Shown piece by piece: positions 7,076-16,223 of a DNA stretch of 64,000 bases. The stretch covers positions 1 to 64,000 of the forward strand of contig JBMDXQ010000135.1 of assembly GCA_048594975.1 (NCBI GenBank). The letters run 5' to 3'. How positions within the stretch are numbered: position 1 is the stretch's first letter; each line of letters begins with the position of its first letter. The position numbers and the translations under genes were made by a program. The stretch comes from JBMDXB01 sp048594975. Its GTDB lineage: Bacteria; Acidobacteriota; Vicinamibacteria; Vicinamibacterales; 2-12-FULL-66-21. The notes beneath the pieces were generated by a model that ran no database searches, was not told the DNA's origin, and saw only the letters and a list, made by a program, of their open reading frames with translations.

Positions 7076-9799
7076 ATGCCGCGTTCCGATCCGCTGATGC
7101 CGCGTGTGAATCAGGCCGTTGCGTTGGTCGGCGCCGCCGCCGTCGCCTGGCTCTCGCAGGCGTCGCTCGCCCTGGCCGACGCCGGCGCCGGCATCGATCG
7201 CCTCGCCCTGCTGCCCCTCTCGCGCTCCGCGATTGTCCTGTGTTTGCTGGCCGGCGTCCTCGCGTCGCTGGCAGTACGACGTGGGTTCCCGCTCGTCGCG
7301 CTCGCTCCGCTGCTCCTGTGCCTGCTGCCCTGGCTGCCCGTTTCGGTCCCGCCGGCGTTCCTGCTGTGGAGCGGACCGCTGGCCGCGCTGCCCTGGATCG
7401 CGGTCGGCGCGGCGGTGCTCGCGATGTACGTGCCACGTCGCGGATCCCGCTTCGAAGCGCGCGGAGACGCGGCGCGGCCGGGAACTGCGTCAGCGCGGGT
7501 CGGAACCGGAACCAGGGAACCGAACGGCGCAAGCCCTGAACCCGGGAACCGCGGAACCGCTGCGATCGCCGGCATTGTCGCCGCGCTCGGGTTCGGCGTG
7601 GCGGCATGGCTCACCGCCCCGACGCGCCCGGGTGGCGACGAGCCGCACTACCTGGTGATCACCCAGAGCCTGCTGAACGATCGCGACCTGCGAATCGAGA
7701 ACAACCACCAGCGCGGCGAGTACCGCGAGTACTTCGCCGGAGAGCTGCGCCCGGACTTTCGCACGCGGGGAATCGACGGCCAGATCTACTCCATCCACGC
7801 CCCCGGGCTTCCCGCTCTAGTCGCGCCGGCGTTCGCGGTCGCGGGCTATCGCGGTGTGGTCGCGCTGTTGATCCTGCTGTCGGGCGCCGGCAGCGCGCTC
7901 GCCTGGCAGCTGGCGTGGCTCTACACCCGGCGTGCCGATGCGGCGTGGTTCGGGTGGGCGGCCGTGACCTTTGGCGCGACGAGCGTCTTTCACGCGTTCT
8001 CGATCTACCCGGACGGGACTGGCGGCGTGATCGTTGCGACCGGCGCGTGGGCGCTGCTGAAGGCGGCGGACGGGGTGCCTCGTCCGACGCGCACGTGGGT
8101 GCTGCACGGCGCGGCACTTGCGCTCCTGCCCTGGCTCCACAGCCGCTTCGCGTTCCTGGCGGGCACGCTCGGCGCCCTGATTCTGCTCCGGCTGTGGAGC
8201 GGCGCGGACCGCGTCCGGCACTCGCTCGCCTTCCTGGCCGTTCCCGTCGCGAGCTGCGCGGCCTGGCTGGCGTATTTCGTGGTGATCTATGGCGTCCCGA
8301 GTCCCTCGGCGCCGTACGCGGGCGAGCGAGGCTCGGCAGGCTTCATCGCCGACGGTCTCGTGGGGTTGTTCTTCGATCAGCGCTTCGGCCTGTTCGTCTA
8401 CGCACCGGTGCTGGGGTTCGCGATTGCCGGTCTCGCCGCGATGCGCAATCGCCTTGCCGTCGAACTCCTCATCGTCATCGTGCCTTACCTGCTCATCGTC
8501 ACGACTTTCCGGATGTGGTGGGCCGGCTGGAGCGCTCCGGCGCGCTTTGCGGTACCGCTGCTGCCGTTGTTCGCGGTTCCGGCAGCCGCGGCCTGGAGCG
8601 CGATGCGCAGCCGGGGAACGCGCGCGACCGCCGCAGGTGCGCTCATCCTGACCACCGCCATCACGGCAGTCGTGGTCGCTGTCGAGGGTGGGCGCCTCGC
8701 ATACAACACGCGGACGGAACCGTCGCTGCTGCTTCGCTGGCTGACGCGCGCTGCCGACCTTCCGCGTGCGCTGCCGGCATGGTCGCTCGACGAGATGAAG
8801 CTCTACGTGGATGTCGCGACCTGGTGCGCGGCTGCGATCCTCGGGTGGGCGATCGCCAGGTCTGTCGACGGCGTGGTGAAGTCTCGCCCGGTATGTGCCG
8901 CAGCCCTGGCTGGCACGTTTGCGATCGGCGCCATGGCCGCTGCGTCAACCGCATGGCGCGCCGGCGGCGTCGACGGCACGACTCCGCTGCCCGGCCAGCT
9001 CGCCTTGCTGCGCGATGCAACCGACGACCGCGCGCTGTTCGCAGGGCTCTTACCGCCGCGCCGGATTCGACGCGACGACCTGCCCGGACAGCTTCGGCTC
9101 CGGCTGGAACCGCTGGCTGCAGAAGATGGGCCCGGGCTGGAGGCCGCGGTGCTGTTCGTGGTCCCGGGCATTCCGGCCGGTGAGTACCACCTGCGGCCGC
9201 GGGCGCGCGGGGCCGGCGGAACGCTCTCGATTGCCGTCGGGCGCGACAGCACGCCGGTGTACGCCCTGGCCGCAATCGCGACGGAGGCATTCGTGCTGCG
9301 CCTGCCGGTGGATCTGCGCGGGCTCGTCATCCGCGGCGACGGCGACGCGCGCCGCGCCGTGCGCGGCCTGACCATCGAGCCGGTTTCCCTCGTGCCGGCG
9401 TCGAGCCGGCTGTCGGCCACACCGGCCACCCGCGGCGCCAGATACGGGCACACGGTCGTCTACTTCCTCGACGACCGCAGCTTCCCGGAGCCCGATGCGT
9501 TCTGGGTCGGTGGGTCGCGCGACAGCACCATCGTGTTGTGCCCCGACGCGGCGCGGCCTGCGGCCACCCTCCTCGTGCGGAATGCCCCGGTCGAGAATCG
9601 TGTCGGTTTCGAGACCGCCGGCTGGCGCGACGAGCTGCACTTGGCACCGGGAGAGGAACGGCGAATCGAAGTGCCGCTCGATCCCGCGCACCGGGCAGCG
9701 CGTGTTCGTGTGTCTGTGTCGTCGGGGTTTCGTCCGTCCGAGGTCGATCCCACCAGCCTGGATCAGCGTTTCCTCGGCGCCTGGATCAAGGTGCTTTAG
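7076..9799 (+). CDS. Large GT-C-type membrane glycosyltransferase with C-terminal beta-rich module
   Basis: About 907 residues from the ATG at 7076; the in-frame ATG at 7097 is equally possible, and the frame is open further upstream inside glpD. Some 12 membrane segments follow. The first periplasmic loop after a poorly conserved linker carries the acidic GT-C motif GGDEPHYLVITQ, then RGEYREYF and SIHAPGLPALVAPAF. This is the layout of lipid-linked sugar transferases of the GT39/GT83-like superfamily. The last ~100 residues form a soluble domain (DAFWVGGSRDS, VSVSSGFRPSEVDP, RFLGAWIKVL) also present in the - strand gene at 12322-14232. Residues ~141-161 are translated from GGAACC word repeats. 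Substrate unknown. Confidence 0.75.
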   Translation: MPRSDPLMPRVNQAVALVGAAAVAWLSQASLALADAGAGIDRLALLPLSRSAIVLCLLAGVLASLAVRRGFPLVALAPLLLCLLPWLPVSVPPAFLLWSGPLAALPWIAVGAAVLAMYVPRRGSRFEARGDAARPGTASARVGTGTREPNGASPEPGNRGTAAIAGIVAALGFGVAAWLTAPTRPGGDEPHYLVITQSLLNDRDLRIENNHQRGEYREYFAGELRPDFRTRGIDGQIYSIHAPGLPALVAPAFAVAGYRGVVALLILLSGAGSALAWQLAWLYTRRADAAWFGWAAVTFGATSVFHAFSIYPDGTGGVIVATGAWALLKAADGVPRPTRTWVLHGAALALLPWLHSRFAFLAGTLGALILLRLWSGADRVRHSLAFLAVPVASCAAWLAYFVVIYGVPSPSAPYAGERGSAGFIADGLVGLFFDQRFGLFVYAPVLGFAIAGLAAMRNRLAVELLIVIVPYLLIVTTFRMWWAGWSAPARFAVPLLPLFAVPAAAAWSAMRSRGTRATAAGALILTTAITAVVVAVEGGRLAYNTRTEPSLLLRWLTRAADLPRALPAWSLDEMKLYVDVATWCAAAILGWAIARSVDGVVKSRPVCAAALAGTFAIGAMAAASTAWRAGGVDGTTPLPGQLALLRDATDDRALFAGLLPPRRIRRDDLPGQLRLRLEPLAAEDGPGLEAAVLFVVPGIPAGEYHLRPRARGAGGTLSIAVGRDSTPVYALAAIATEAFVLRLPVDLRGLVIRGDGDARRAVRGLTIEPVSLVPASSRLSATPATRGARYGHTVVYFLDDRSFPEPDAFWVGGSRDSTIVLCPDAARPAATLLVRNAPVENRVGFETAGWRDELHLAPGEERRIEVPLDPAHRAARVRVSVSSGFRPSEVDPTSLDQRFLGAWIKVL
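7500..7560. repeat. GGAACC word repeat inside a coding region
   Basis: Repeated variants of CGGAACC / GGGAACC occur in the linker before the catalytic loop of the GT-C gene. The same word makes up the 16190-16222 and 60925-61078 repeats. Here it is translated in frame as a low-complexity Gly/Thr/Arg/Glu/Pro linker, so it looks like an insertion tolerated between two membrane segments. Confidence 0.55.
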
Positions 9800-11495
9800 C
9801 CGCCTCTCCAGTCGTGCCCGGACGCCGCTCCGGCCACCTGACGATCTCGAAGAGCCACGCTTCCTCGTCCTGGACCACGCTGCGCAGCGATTCCCCGTAC
9901 GCGTCGAGGCGTTCCAGCAGCAGCACCCTGTTTCGCGCCGTGTACAGGCCCGGATGGAAGACGACGTAGCGTGCGCGCCGTGCGCGGAGGATGTCGAACG
10001 CTTCCTGGCTCGGGAAAGTCGCCAGGACCGGCGCCTGATCTTTGAAATCCGGCGGCAGGTGGTCGCTGTACCCGTTGATCAGCGGCTGCCAGTGCACGGT
10101 CGACATCAACATGTAACGCGCGTGGCGGAAGTACTCTCGTTCGCGGTGGTAGAACGGGAGCTCGACGACGGCACCGGGACGGCTGGCCGCGAGCTCGAGG
10201 TGCGCGCGCGTCCATGCCGGCGCGGCGACAAACGACATCGTCATCGAGAGTTCGGCGATCGCGAACAGGACGATGGCCGCTGAAACCCACGGCTGCCACC
10301 GTCGCGAGACACGCGAGAGGAGCGCGGCCGCGCCGAGGGCGGACAGGATGGACAGCGCCAGCACCACAGCCAGCCCGAACCGGGCAGGCGCGCGCAGGAA
10401 CGAGAACACGGGCACGGCGTGGTACAGCAGCGAGTACAGTCCGGCGCGCGGTCCGAAGGAGGCCCACAGAGCCATCAGGCAGACGATTGAGTAGAGAACC
10501 ACCGTCTCGCGCGCCGTACCCGGTCCGTCATCTCCTCCTGTCCGACGGTGGAATGCGCCCGCGATCGCAACGGCCGCGAGCGCCACGGACGTGAAACCCG
10601 GAAAGAGGACCTCGACCCAGCCGCCCCATCGTTTCAGGTACGGCAGCATCCAGGCATGAAGCCATGCCGACGACGTGAAATAGTCCCTCCAGGTAGAGGA
10701 ATAGACACGCGCTTCGTCCAGGAAGCGGCCGAAGCCTTCTTCACGGACGTCGAGATATGGGAGGAAGAACGGCAGCACGGCACCGATCGACACCGCTGCG
10801 GCAGTCACGGCGAGCGTCCACCAGAGCGGCCGTCGCCCGAGTCCCCGCGAGACGGCGTAGAACGGCACGCCCACCGCGACGAGAAGTCCGGCGAGGACGC
10901 CCCAGTAGGCACAGAAGAGCGCCTGCACGGCGATCGAGACCCCGAGCAGCACCGCGCGCCACCAGGCCGGCGTGTCGGCAAGCGCGTGCAGCGCCAGCAG
11001 CACGAACGGCATCGGGCCGAGCATCAGCAACTGAACATGCGCCGTGTGCGCGAAGACGAACGGGCAGAACGTGAACAGGGTAGCGGCGAGCAGCGCGCCC
11101 GGGCGGCAGCGTGACAAGCGCAGCGCGAGCAGGTACATCCCGACGAACGCGATGGTCATGCTGATCAGGACGGCCGTGTTGTGCGCGACGTAGGGATTCC
11201 GCGTCAACCAGTAGCCCGGTACCGCGAGCAGACCGGCTCCGAGATTCGCCTCCGAGTACGCGAGCGTCCGGCGGTTCGGGTGGAAGATGTTGGCGTCGAA
11301 CACCCGCGCGTCCGGGCTGAGGAGGGCGTGCGCCACCCACGCCACGTTCCAGATGGCGAACTGCCCGTCGCCGGAATCGACGCGGCCGAGACCGCCGGGA
11401 CGCAGCATCAGCGGCCATGTGAAGTACACACCCAGGATGAGGCCGACGACCATGACGCCGGCGGCTTCCCGGAGCCGCGGCGCGAGCAGGGTCAT
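9786..11495 (-). CDS. Polytopic membrane protein, GT-C-like
   Basis: 569 residues and roughly 11-12 membrane segments. The first loop has VDSGDGQFAIWNVAWVAHAL and NIFHPNRRTLAYSE. This recalls the acidic-residue loop of GT-C glycosyltransferases and is typical of uncharacterised YfhO/GT-C-like proteins. A soluble C-terminal part (VVELPFYHREREYFRHARYM, YVVFHPGLYT) is periplasmic. It shares an ATGA overlap with the methyltransferase upstream and is the last gene of the - strand polysaccharide operon. Its 3' end overlaps the convergent gene by 14 bp. Exact reaction unknown. Confidence 0.65.
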   Translation of the reverse strand: MTLLAPRLREAAGVMVVGLILGVYFTWPLMLRPGGLGRVDSGDGQFAIWNVAWVAHALLSPDARVFDANIFHPNRRTLAYSEANLGAGLLAVPGYWLTRNPYVAHNTAVLISMTIAFVGMYLLALRLSRCRPGALLAATLFTFCPFVFAHTAHVQLLMLGPMPFVLLALHALADTPAWWRAVLLGVSIAVQALFCAYWGVLAGLLVAVGVPFYAVSRGLGRRPLWWTLAVTAAAVSIGAVLPFFLPYLDVREEGFGRFLDEARVYSSTWRDYFTSSAWLHAWMLPYLKRWGGWVEVLFPGFTSVALAAVAIAGAFHRRTGGDDGPGTARETVVLYSIVCLMALWASFGPRAGLYSLLYHAVPVFSFLRAPARFGLAVVLALSILSALGAAALLSRVSRRWQPWVSAAIVLFAIAELSMTMSFVAAPAWTRAHLELAASRPGAVVELPFYHREREYFRHARYMLMSTVHWQPLINGYSDHLPPDFKDQAPVLATFPSQEAFDILRARRARYVVFHPGLYTARNRVLLLERLDAYGESLRSVVQDEEAWLFEIVRWPERRPGTTGEAAKAP

Positions 11496-12262
11496 TTGCG
11501 GCAGAACGCCAGCAGGTGCCAGCCAAAACGGCGGACCAGCCGTCGCGGCAGGGCGTTGAACGCGCCGACGAAGCAGGTGTTGAACAACAGGCCCTTCCAG
11601 CCACCGTGCAGTCGCGATTTCACGGGGAAGCGCTCCGCGACGATGCGAACCTCGCGGAAGCCGGAGATCAGGTGGCGGAACTCGCTCTCACTGTACTTGC
11701 GAAGGACGGGTGCGTCCTCGTGCTCGAGCGGCACCTTCATCACCTTCGACAGCGCGTTCAGCCAGGAGATCCGATTGTAGACCTGGAACACTGCCTCGCC
11801 GCCCGGCGTGAGCACGCGGCGGCACTCCGCGACGAGCGCGCCGCCATCGGGCGTGTACTGCACGACGCCGTGCGCGAAGACGAGGTCGAACGTGTCATCG
11901 GGGTACGGGAGGTGCTCGCCGTCGGCGACGCGAAGGTCGGCGTCGATCCCCTGCTGCGCGAAATTGGCGCGCGCCAGCTCGATCGCGGCTTCCGAGATGT
12001 CGACGCCGCTCACGAGGGCGCCGCCCCTGGCGAAGCGCAGCAGGTCCGTCCCTGCTCCGCAGCCGACATCGAGCACGCGTTTGCCGCGGTAGCCGTCGAA
12101 ATCGATCAGGCGCGGCAGGTGATGCAGCTTCTCGAAGTGGTACTGGTCGAGGTCGGCGAAGAACCCGGGCGTCCCCGGGGCGTGCCGGCTGATTTCGAGG
12201 TCGTGGATGTGGCGGTTCCAGTATTCCTGGACGTCCGCGCTCGTGGGCGCAGCGGCTGGCAA
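11492..12262 (-). CDS. Class I SAM-dependent methyltransferase
   Basis: About 256 residues. The SAM-binding motif is VLDVGCGAGTDLLRFA, followed by GVDIS (motif II), FDLVFAHGVVQYTPD and a C-terminal segment RKYSESEFRHLISGFREVRI typical of glycan/quinone-type methyltransferases. No ATG precedes the conserved start (TSADVQEYWNRH). I use the TTG at 12262, placed just after the 12278-12319 hairpin. The frame stays open upstream through the hairpin and would add a CxxC-like stretch, but that is an accident of the stem sequence. It probably methylates a sugar or lipid-linked intermediate of this operon. Confidence 0.8.
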   Translation of the reverse strand: MPAAAPTSADVQEYWNRHIHDLEISRHAPGTPGFFADLDQYHFEKLHHLPRLIDFDGYRGKRVLDVGCGAGTDLLRFARGGALVSGVDISEAAIELARANFAQQGIDADLRVADGEHLPYPDDTFDLVFAHGVVQYTPDGGALVAECRRVLTPGGEAVFQVYNRISWLNALSKVMKVPLEHEDAPVLRKYSESEFRHLISGFREVRIVAERFPVKSRLHGGWKGLLFNTCFVGAFNALPRRLVRRFGWHLLAFCRK

Positions 12263-12277
12263 GTCAGGCCCAGTATA

Positions 12278-12319
12278 AAGGGGGCTGCCTCCTTTCCCGC
12301 AAAGGAGGCAATCCCCTTT
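12278..12319. terminator. Long stem-loop between operon genes
   Basis: A 10-bp perfect stem (TGCCTCCTTT/AAAGGAGGCA, loop CCCGC) sits inside a second 7-bp stem (AAAGGGG/CCCCTTT) with a small internal mismatch. It begins 3 nt after the stop of the - strand GT-C gene and ends about 16 nt before the TTG of the methyltransferase. Read on the - strand it is followed only by CCCCCTTTATA, a weak U-tract. It may be a partial terminator, a processing site, or an attenuating structure that sequesters the methyltransferase start region. Confidence 0.7.
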
Positions 12320-12321
12320 TT

Positions 12322-14232
12322 CTACTCGACGAGCGTAGGTCTCACGCGGACACCGAGATAACGGTTGTCGGCCGACGACCGGTCCACGAAGATCGGTGTG
12401 AAGCCGCCGGAGCTCGACACCGACGCGACCCACACCGGCCATCGCCCCTGGTACGGGAAGCCCTGCCCCAGCGCGAACGAGATCTGCTCGGTCTCGCCCG
12501 GCACCAGCGTCACCCGCTGCGACCGCCCGGACAGCGAGGCGCGCACCTCCGTAGCGACCGGGCCAGCGGTCAGCTCCAGCAGCAACCGCTTCATCGGCCG
12601 ATCCGTCTTCACCAGGAACTCCGCGTGCGACTCACCCTTCACCCAGAAGCTCTTGTCCACTTCCGGTCTGTAGGCGTTGTCGTCGAAGAAATAGATCTGG
12701 AAGCCGGGGCTGCTGCCCGGCGGGTGGTCGCCGAACCACACCGCGACGCGCGAGCGATCCGTGTTGATCGGCCAGTCGTACACCATCGTCAACTCGACGG
12801 GCAGGAGCCGCAACGGCCCGCTCTTGGCGTTGTCGCCCGGCCGGAACGACGCCGCAAACGGGTTCAGTACCAGCGGGGCCATGAACAGCGCGCCGACCGC
12901 CCAAGGCACGGCGGCGATCGACAGCCGCGTCACCGGCGGCACCAGGAAGAGGAACAGGCCGTAGGCGTTCATGAAGTAGCGATTGCCCACCGATCCCCCG
13001 CCGCCGCTCCAGGTGTACGGCGTGACGATGATGAAGACGAGCATCTGCGCGATGGCTCCGAGCAGCACGAGGTGCTGCCAGCGCGGACGCCGCCGCACCG
13101 CCGCAAGGTAGGCCACGAGTGCGAACACTGCGGGGAAGAAGTATGCGACGAGCCCCGCGTAGCGCCCGACGAAGAACCACACGACGTTGTGCCGCAGGTT
13201 CGTCCAGAAGATCGACGGATCGAAGATCAGCTCGGTGAGCGTCTCGTCGCGGCCGTGCCGGGCCGGAACGATGTCGAACCCCGACGTCGGCGTCTGGAAC
13301 GGAAACTCCGCGTAGAACGTCTTGCGGTCCCCGCCCTGATAGTTCCAGCCGCCGGTCATCGCCATGTTGATGCCGAAGAGCCCGTCCGCCACGACGGCAA
13401 ACACGAGGGTCACGACCGCAGCCTGCACCCAGCGCCGGCGCCAGACCAGCCACAGCGCCAACGGCAGAAACAGCAGCGCGTTGGTCAGCTTCGAGAACGT
13501 GGCGATGCCGAGCAGCACCGAGGCGACAACGTCGCTCGTTCCGGTGAACAGCCAGCGCCGTCTGCCGGCGGCAGGCGCCTCGCGGACCTCCTTGTACAGC
13601 CAACAGAAGTACGCGAGCAGCCCGAGCGAGAAGTTGAACAGCTCGGGGGCTATCCAGACGAAGTACACCGGAACGACGCTGGCCACGATGAACCCGCCGG
13701 CGAGGAGCGCCGCCACCAGCGCCGGCATGCGCGCGTGCAGGAACAGGTAGCCGCACCACGCGACCAGCGCCAGCAGCAGCGCGTGAAAGACGAGGAAGCC
13801 GTTCGTGCCGAACGCGACCACGAAGGGCGCGGCGAAGAGCGGGTAGATGAACGACTTGGCGTAGAAATAGCGCGACGAGTCGGGATCGGGCTGCGTACGC
13901 GTCCAGAAGAACGGTGGCCGCAGCGTCAGCCCGGCCTCGAGGATGTCCTCGCCGCGCTTGAGGAACAAGCCGGTCGGACCTGACGGAAACTCCCGCCAGA
14001 CCCGCGGGAGATCCTCCGCCCGGTACGTCAGGTCCCCGTCCTGCGCGAGGCTGTGCCCCATCATGTAGTAGGTCGCCTCGTCGCTGTGGATGCCGATCGC
14101 GGCACGCGGGAAGTCGACGCTCAGCGCGAGACCGCCGTAGACGGCCAGCAGGAGGCCGGCCAGCACCAGGCCCGGCGCATACCTCGCCGCCGGTCGCGTC
14201 GCGAGGCTCGCCGCGCCCACCTGCTCGTTCAC
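12322..14232 (-). CDS. GT-C-type membrane glycosyltransferase (GT39-like) with C-terminal module
   Basis: 636 residues, GTG start overlapping the preceding gene (GTGA). After one membrane helix, the periplasmic loop carries IGIHSDEATYYMMGHSLAQ, the D-E catalytic-type motif of GT-C enzymes, then YRAEDLPRVW and YFYAKSFIYPLFAAPF. About 11-12 membrane segments follow. The C-terminal ~110 residues (KSFWVKGESHAEFLVKTDRP, VASVSSSGGFTPIFVD, NRYLGVRVRP) match in layout the end of the + strand gene at 7076-9799. It likely uses a polyprenyl-phosphate sugar; acceptor unknown. Confidence 0.75.
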   Translation of the reverse strand: MNEQVGAASLATRPAARYAPGLVLAGLLLAVYGGLALSVDFPRAAIGIHSDEATYYMMGHSLAQDGDLTYRAEDLPRVWREFPSGPTGLFLKRGEDILEAGLTLRPPFFWTRTQPDPDSSRYFYAKSFIYPLFAAPFVVAFGTNGFLVFHALLLALVAWCGYLFLHARMPALVAALLAGGFIVASVVPVYFVWIAPELFNFSLGLLAYFCWLYKEVREAPAAGRRRWLFTGTSDVVASVLLGIATFSKLTNALLFLPLALWLVWRRRWVQAAVVTLVFAVVADGLFGINMAMTGGWNYQGGDRKTFYAEFPFQTPTSGFDIVPARHGRDETLTELIFDPSIFWTNLRHNVVWFFVGRYAGLVAYFFPAVFALVAYLAAVRRRPRWQHLVLLGAIAQMLVFIIVTPYTWSGGGGSVGNRYFMNAYGLFLFLVPPVTRLSIAAVPWAVGALFMAPLVLNPFAASFRPGDNAKSGPLRLLPVELTMVYDWPINTDRSRVAVWFGDHPPGSSPGFQIYFFDDNAYRPEVDKSFWVKGESHAEFLVKTDRPMKRLLLELTAGPVATEVRASLSGRSQRVTLVPGETEQISFALGQGFPYQGRWPVWVASVSSSGGFTPIFVDRSSADNRYLGVRVRPTLVE

Positions 14233-15428
14233 GCGGGTGCCCTGCTGGTGAGAAACGACAGGTCCGCCTCCAGCACGCCCCTGCGACGGGAGGGGCGCGA
14301 GACGCGGTGCAGCAGCTCGTAGAGCGATTGCATCTTCCGGACGAACGCCGCGATGTCGTACTGCTTTCCCGTGTCCCGCGCCGCGGCGCCGAGCCGCGCG
14401 CGCAGTTCCGGTGCGTCGGCGAGCCGCACGATGGCGTCGGCGAGGGCACGCGCGTCTCTTCTCGGGACGATGACGGCGTCGTGCTCGGGCGTCAACACGT
14501 CCAGCAGGCCGTCGGCAGCCGTCGCGACGATCGGCTTGCCCATCGCGAGCGCCTCGAAGACGGTCAGCGGCGTGCCTTCCCAGAGCGACGGGAACGCGCT
14601 GATGTCGAACGCGGACACGACGCGCGCCACGTCGCGGGCGAACCCGGAGAAGACGAACCGGTCGCCGAGCCCGAGCGCGCGTGCCTGCGCCTGCAGCTCA
14701 CCCAGCAGAGGCCCCTCACCGACCACGTAGAACGTCGTGCGCGGGCGCTCGTTCAGCACCAGCCGCGCGGCGTCGACGAGGTACGAGTTCCCTTTCGAGT
14801 CGTGCAGGCGGGTAACCGTGCCGACCGCGAGATCGTCCGGCTGGAGGCCGAGCTCCGCCCGCGCCGCCGCCACCTCCTCCGCCGTCCGCGGGCGGCTGAA
14901 TTCCTCGAGCGGAACCCCGAGGTAGACGACCTTCACCTTGCGCGCCGGGATCTGCCGGGCGTTGATCACGAAGTCTGCCGTGCTCCGTGAGACGGCGATC
15001 GCGATGTCGGTGAACGGCTCGAGGAGCCGGTCGGCAACCTTCTGGAACCACGGCGTGTCCGTGAGGTTCGCGTGCTCGTGCAGCACCGCCGGCAGCCGCC
15101 GCAGCCCGCCCGCCAGCCGGCCGAAGGTCGTGGCGCCGTAGCCGTGCAGGTGCAGGATGTCGATCCGTTTGCGGTCGATCACCTTGAGCAGCGCCGGCAG
15201 CGTCGCGGGATCGAACTTCGACTTGTGCAGGTAGGTGATGTCGACGCCGATCGACTCGAGCGTCTCTTCCGACAGGTCCTTCTTGCGCAGGCTCACGAGC
15301 GAGACCTCGAAGCGGTCGCGATCGAACCGCGGGATCATCCACGCGAACAACCGTTTGACGCCGTGCATGCGCGATCCTTCCCACCCGAGGTGGTCGCAGA
15401 CCTGCAGCACGTGGAGCTTCCGCGTCAC
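14229..15428 (-). CDS. GT4-family glycosyltransferase
   Basis: 399 residues from the GTG at 15428, which overlaps the acyltransferase stop by 4 bp (GTGA). The frame is open further upstream but encodes an Arg/Gly-rich shadow of the upstream gene. N-terminal domain: KLHVLQVCDHLGWEGSRMHG and HLHGYGATTFGRLAG. C-terminal domain: VGTVTRLHDSKGNSYLVDAA, YVVGEGPLLGELQ, and the E-x7-E motif in SLWEGTPLTVFEALAMGKPI. Cytoplasmic nucleotide-sugar transferase in polysaccharide assembly; donor and acceptor unknown. Confidence 0.88.
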   Translation of the reverse strand: MTRKLHVLQVCDHLGWEGSRMHGVKRLFAWMIPRFDRDRFEVSLVSLRKKDLSEETLESIGVDITYLHKSKFDPATLPALLKVIDRKRIDILHLHGYGATTFGRLAGGLRRLPAVLHEHANLTDTPWFQKVADRLLEPFTDIAIAVSRSTADFVINARQIPARKVKVVYLGVPLEEFSRPRTAEEVAAARAELGLQPDDLAVGTVTRLHDSKGNSYLVDAARLVLNERPRTTFYVVGEGPLLGELQAQARALGLGDRFVFSGFARDVARVVSAFDISAFPSLWEGTPLTVFEALAMGKPIVATAADGLLDVLTPEHDAVIVPRRDARALADAIVRLADAPELRARLGAAARDTGKQYDIAAFVRKMQSLYELLHRVSRPSRRRGVLEADLSFLTSRAPA

Positions 15429-16165
15429 GACACGCCTTCCCGCCGGCCGACCACGCGCGCCGGCAGCCCGACCGCGATCGCGCCGGCCGGGATGGCGTCG
15501 CGCACGACCGCCCCGGCGCCGATCACCGCGCCGTCGCCGACCGACGCGCCGTCGAGCACCTTGACCGCCGCACCCAGCCACGCGCCCTCGCCCACCGTGA
15601 CGCCCGCCGACCGCCGCGACTGCGCCAGCACCGGCAGCGACGGATCGCGGAAGTCGTGATCGCCCCCGATCAGGTAACAGTAGGCAGCCAGCAGCGCCTC
15701 ACGGCCGATGCGCACGTGGCCCGCCGAGAACACCTCGCAGTTGAACCCGATGTTCGCGCCGTCCTCCACGTCGATGTCGCCGTTCTTGCACGAGAGGATG
15801 GTGTTGCGGCCGATGAACACGCCGCTGCCGATCGTGATCCCGCGGTTGCCGTCGCCCTTGGCGTCGATCAGGCAGTTGTCGTCGATGACCACGTCGTGTC
15901 CGATGCGGATCTTGTGCGGATGCCGGAGGACGACGCCCGCGCCGAACACGACGTTGCGGCCGCAGGCGCCGAGCAGCCGCGGGTAGAGGAGCTTGCGGAG
16001 CACCAGCCCGAGCGCGCCCGGCACGCCCTGCGCGACGAGGGTCACGATCTCGTGCTTGATCAGCGCGCCCCAGCCCGGTCGGCCGACGACGAGTGCCGCG
16101 TACTTCGCCCCGGCGGACTGCCGCGCGTCGAACAGCTGCTGCTGGGCACGCGGGATCTCTGGCAT
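15425..16165 (-). CDS. Left-handed beta-helix acyltransferase (WbbJ/CysE-type hexapeptide family)
   Basis: 246 residues with many imperfect [LIV]-G-x4 hexapeptide turns: NVVFGAGVVLRHPHKIRIGH, GITIGSGVFIGRNTILSC, ANIGFNCEVFS, VTVGEGAWLGAAVKVLDGAS, GAVIGAGAVVRDAIPAGAIA. The loop histidine region is YLIGGDHDFRDPSLPV. Enzymes of this type O- or N-acetylate sugars from acetyl-CoA as trimers in the cytoplasm. Position between GT4 and SDR genes fits glycan acetylation. ATG start. Confidence 0.85.
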   Translation of the reverse strand: MPEIPRAQQQLFDARQSAGAKYAALVVGRPGWGALIKHEIVTLVAQGVPGALGLVLRKLLYPRLLGACGRNVVFGAGVVLRHPHKIRIGHDVVIDDNCLIDAKGDGNRGITIGSGVFIGRNTILSCKNGDIDVEDGANIGFNCEVFSAGHVRIGREALLAAYCYLIGGDHDFRDPSLPVLAQSRRSAGVTVGEGAWLGAAVKVLDGASVGDGAVIGAGAVVRDAIPAGAIAVGLPARVVGRREGVS

Positions 16166-16189
16166 CGGTGCCCTCTATGATAAAGCGGT

Positions 16190-16222
16190 GCGGTTCCGGG
16201 GTTCCGAGTTCCTGCGTTCCGC
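16190..16222. repeat. GGTTCCG word repeat
   Basis: About four degenerate copies of a 7-9-bp word (GCGGTTCCG, GGGTTCCG, AGTTCCT, GCGTTCCG) fill most of the 58-bp gap between the acyltransferase and the SDR gene. This is the same word, in complement, as at 7500-7560 and 60925-61078. No paired arm is seen here. Confidence 0.5.
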
Positions 16223-16223
16223 C

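Noticed and set aside
12265..12320. N-terminal zinc-knuckle (CLLCG) extension of the methyltransferase
   Set aside because: The residues come from translating the hairpin stem; no start codon or ribosome-binding site supports that extension.
12625..13983. 452-residue + strand open frame
   Set aside because: Antisense to the GT-C membrane protein; His/Arg/Glu-rich shadow with no family features.
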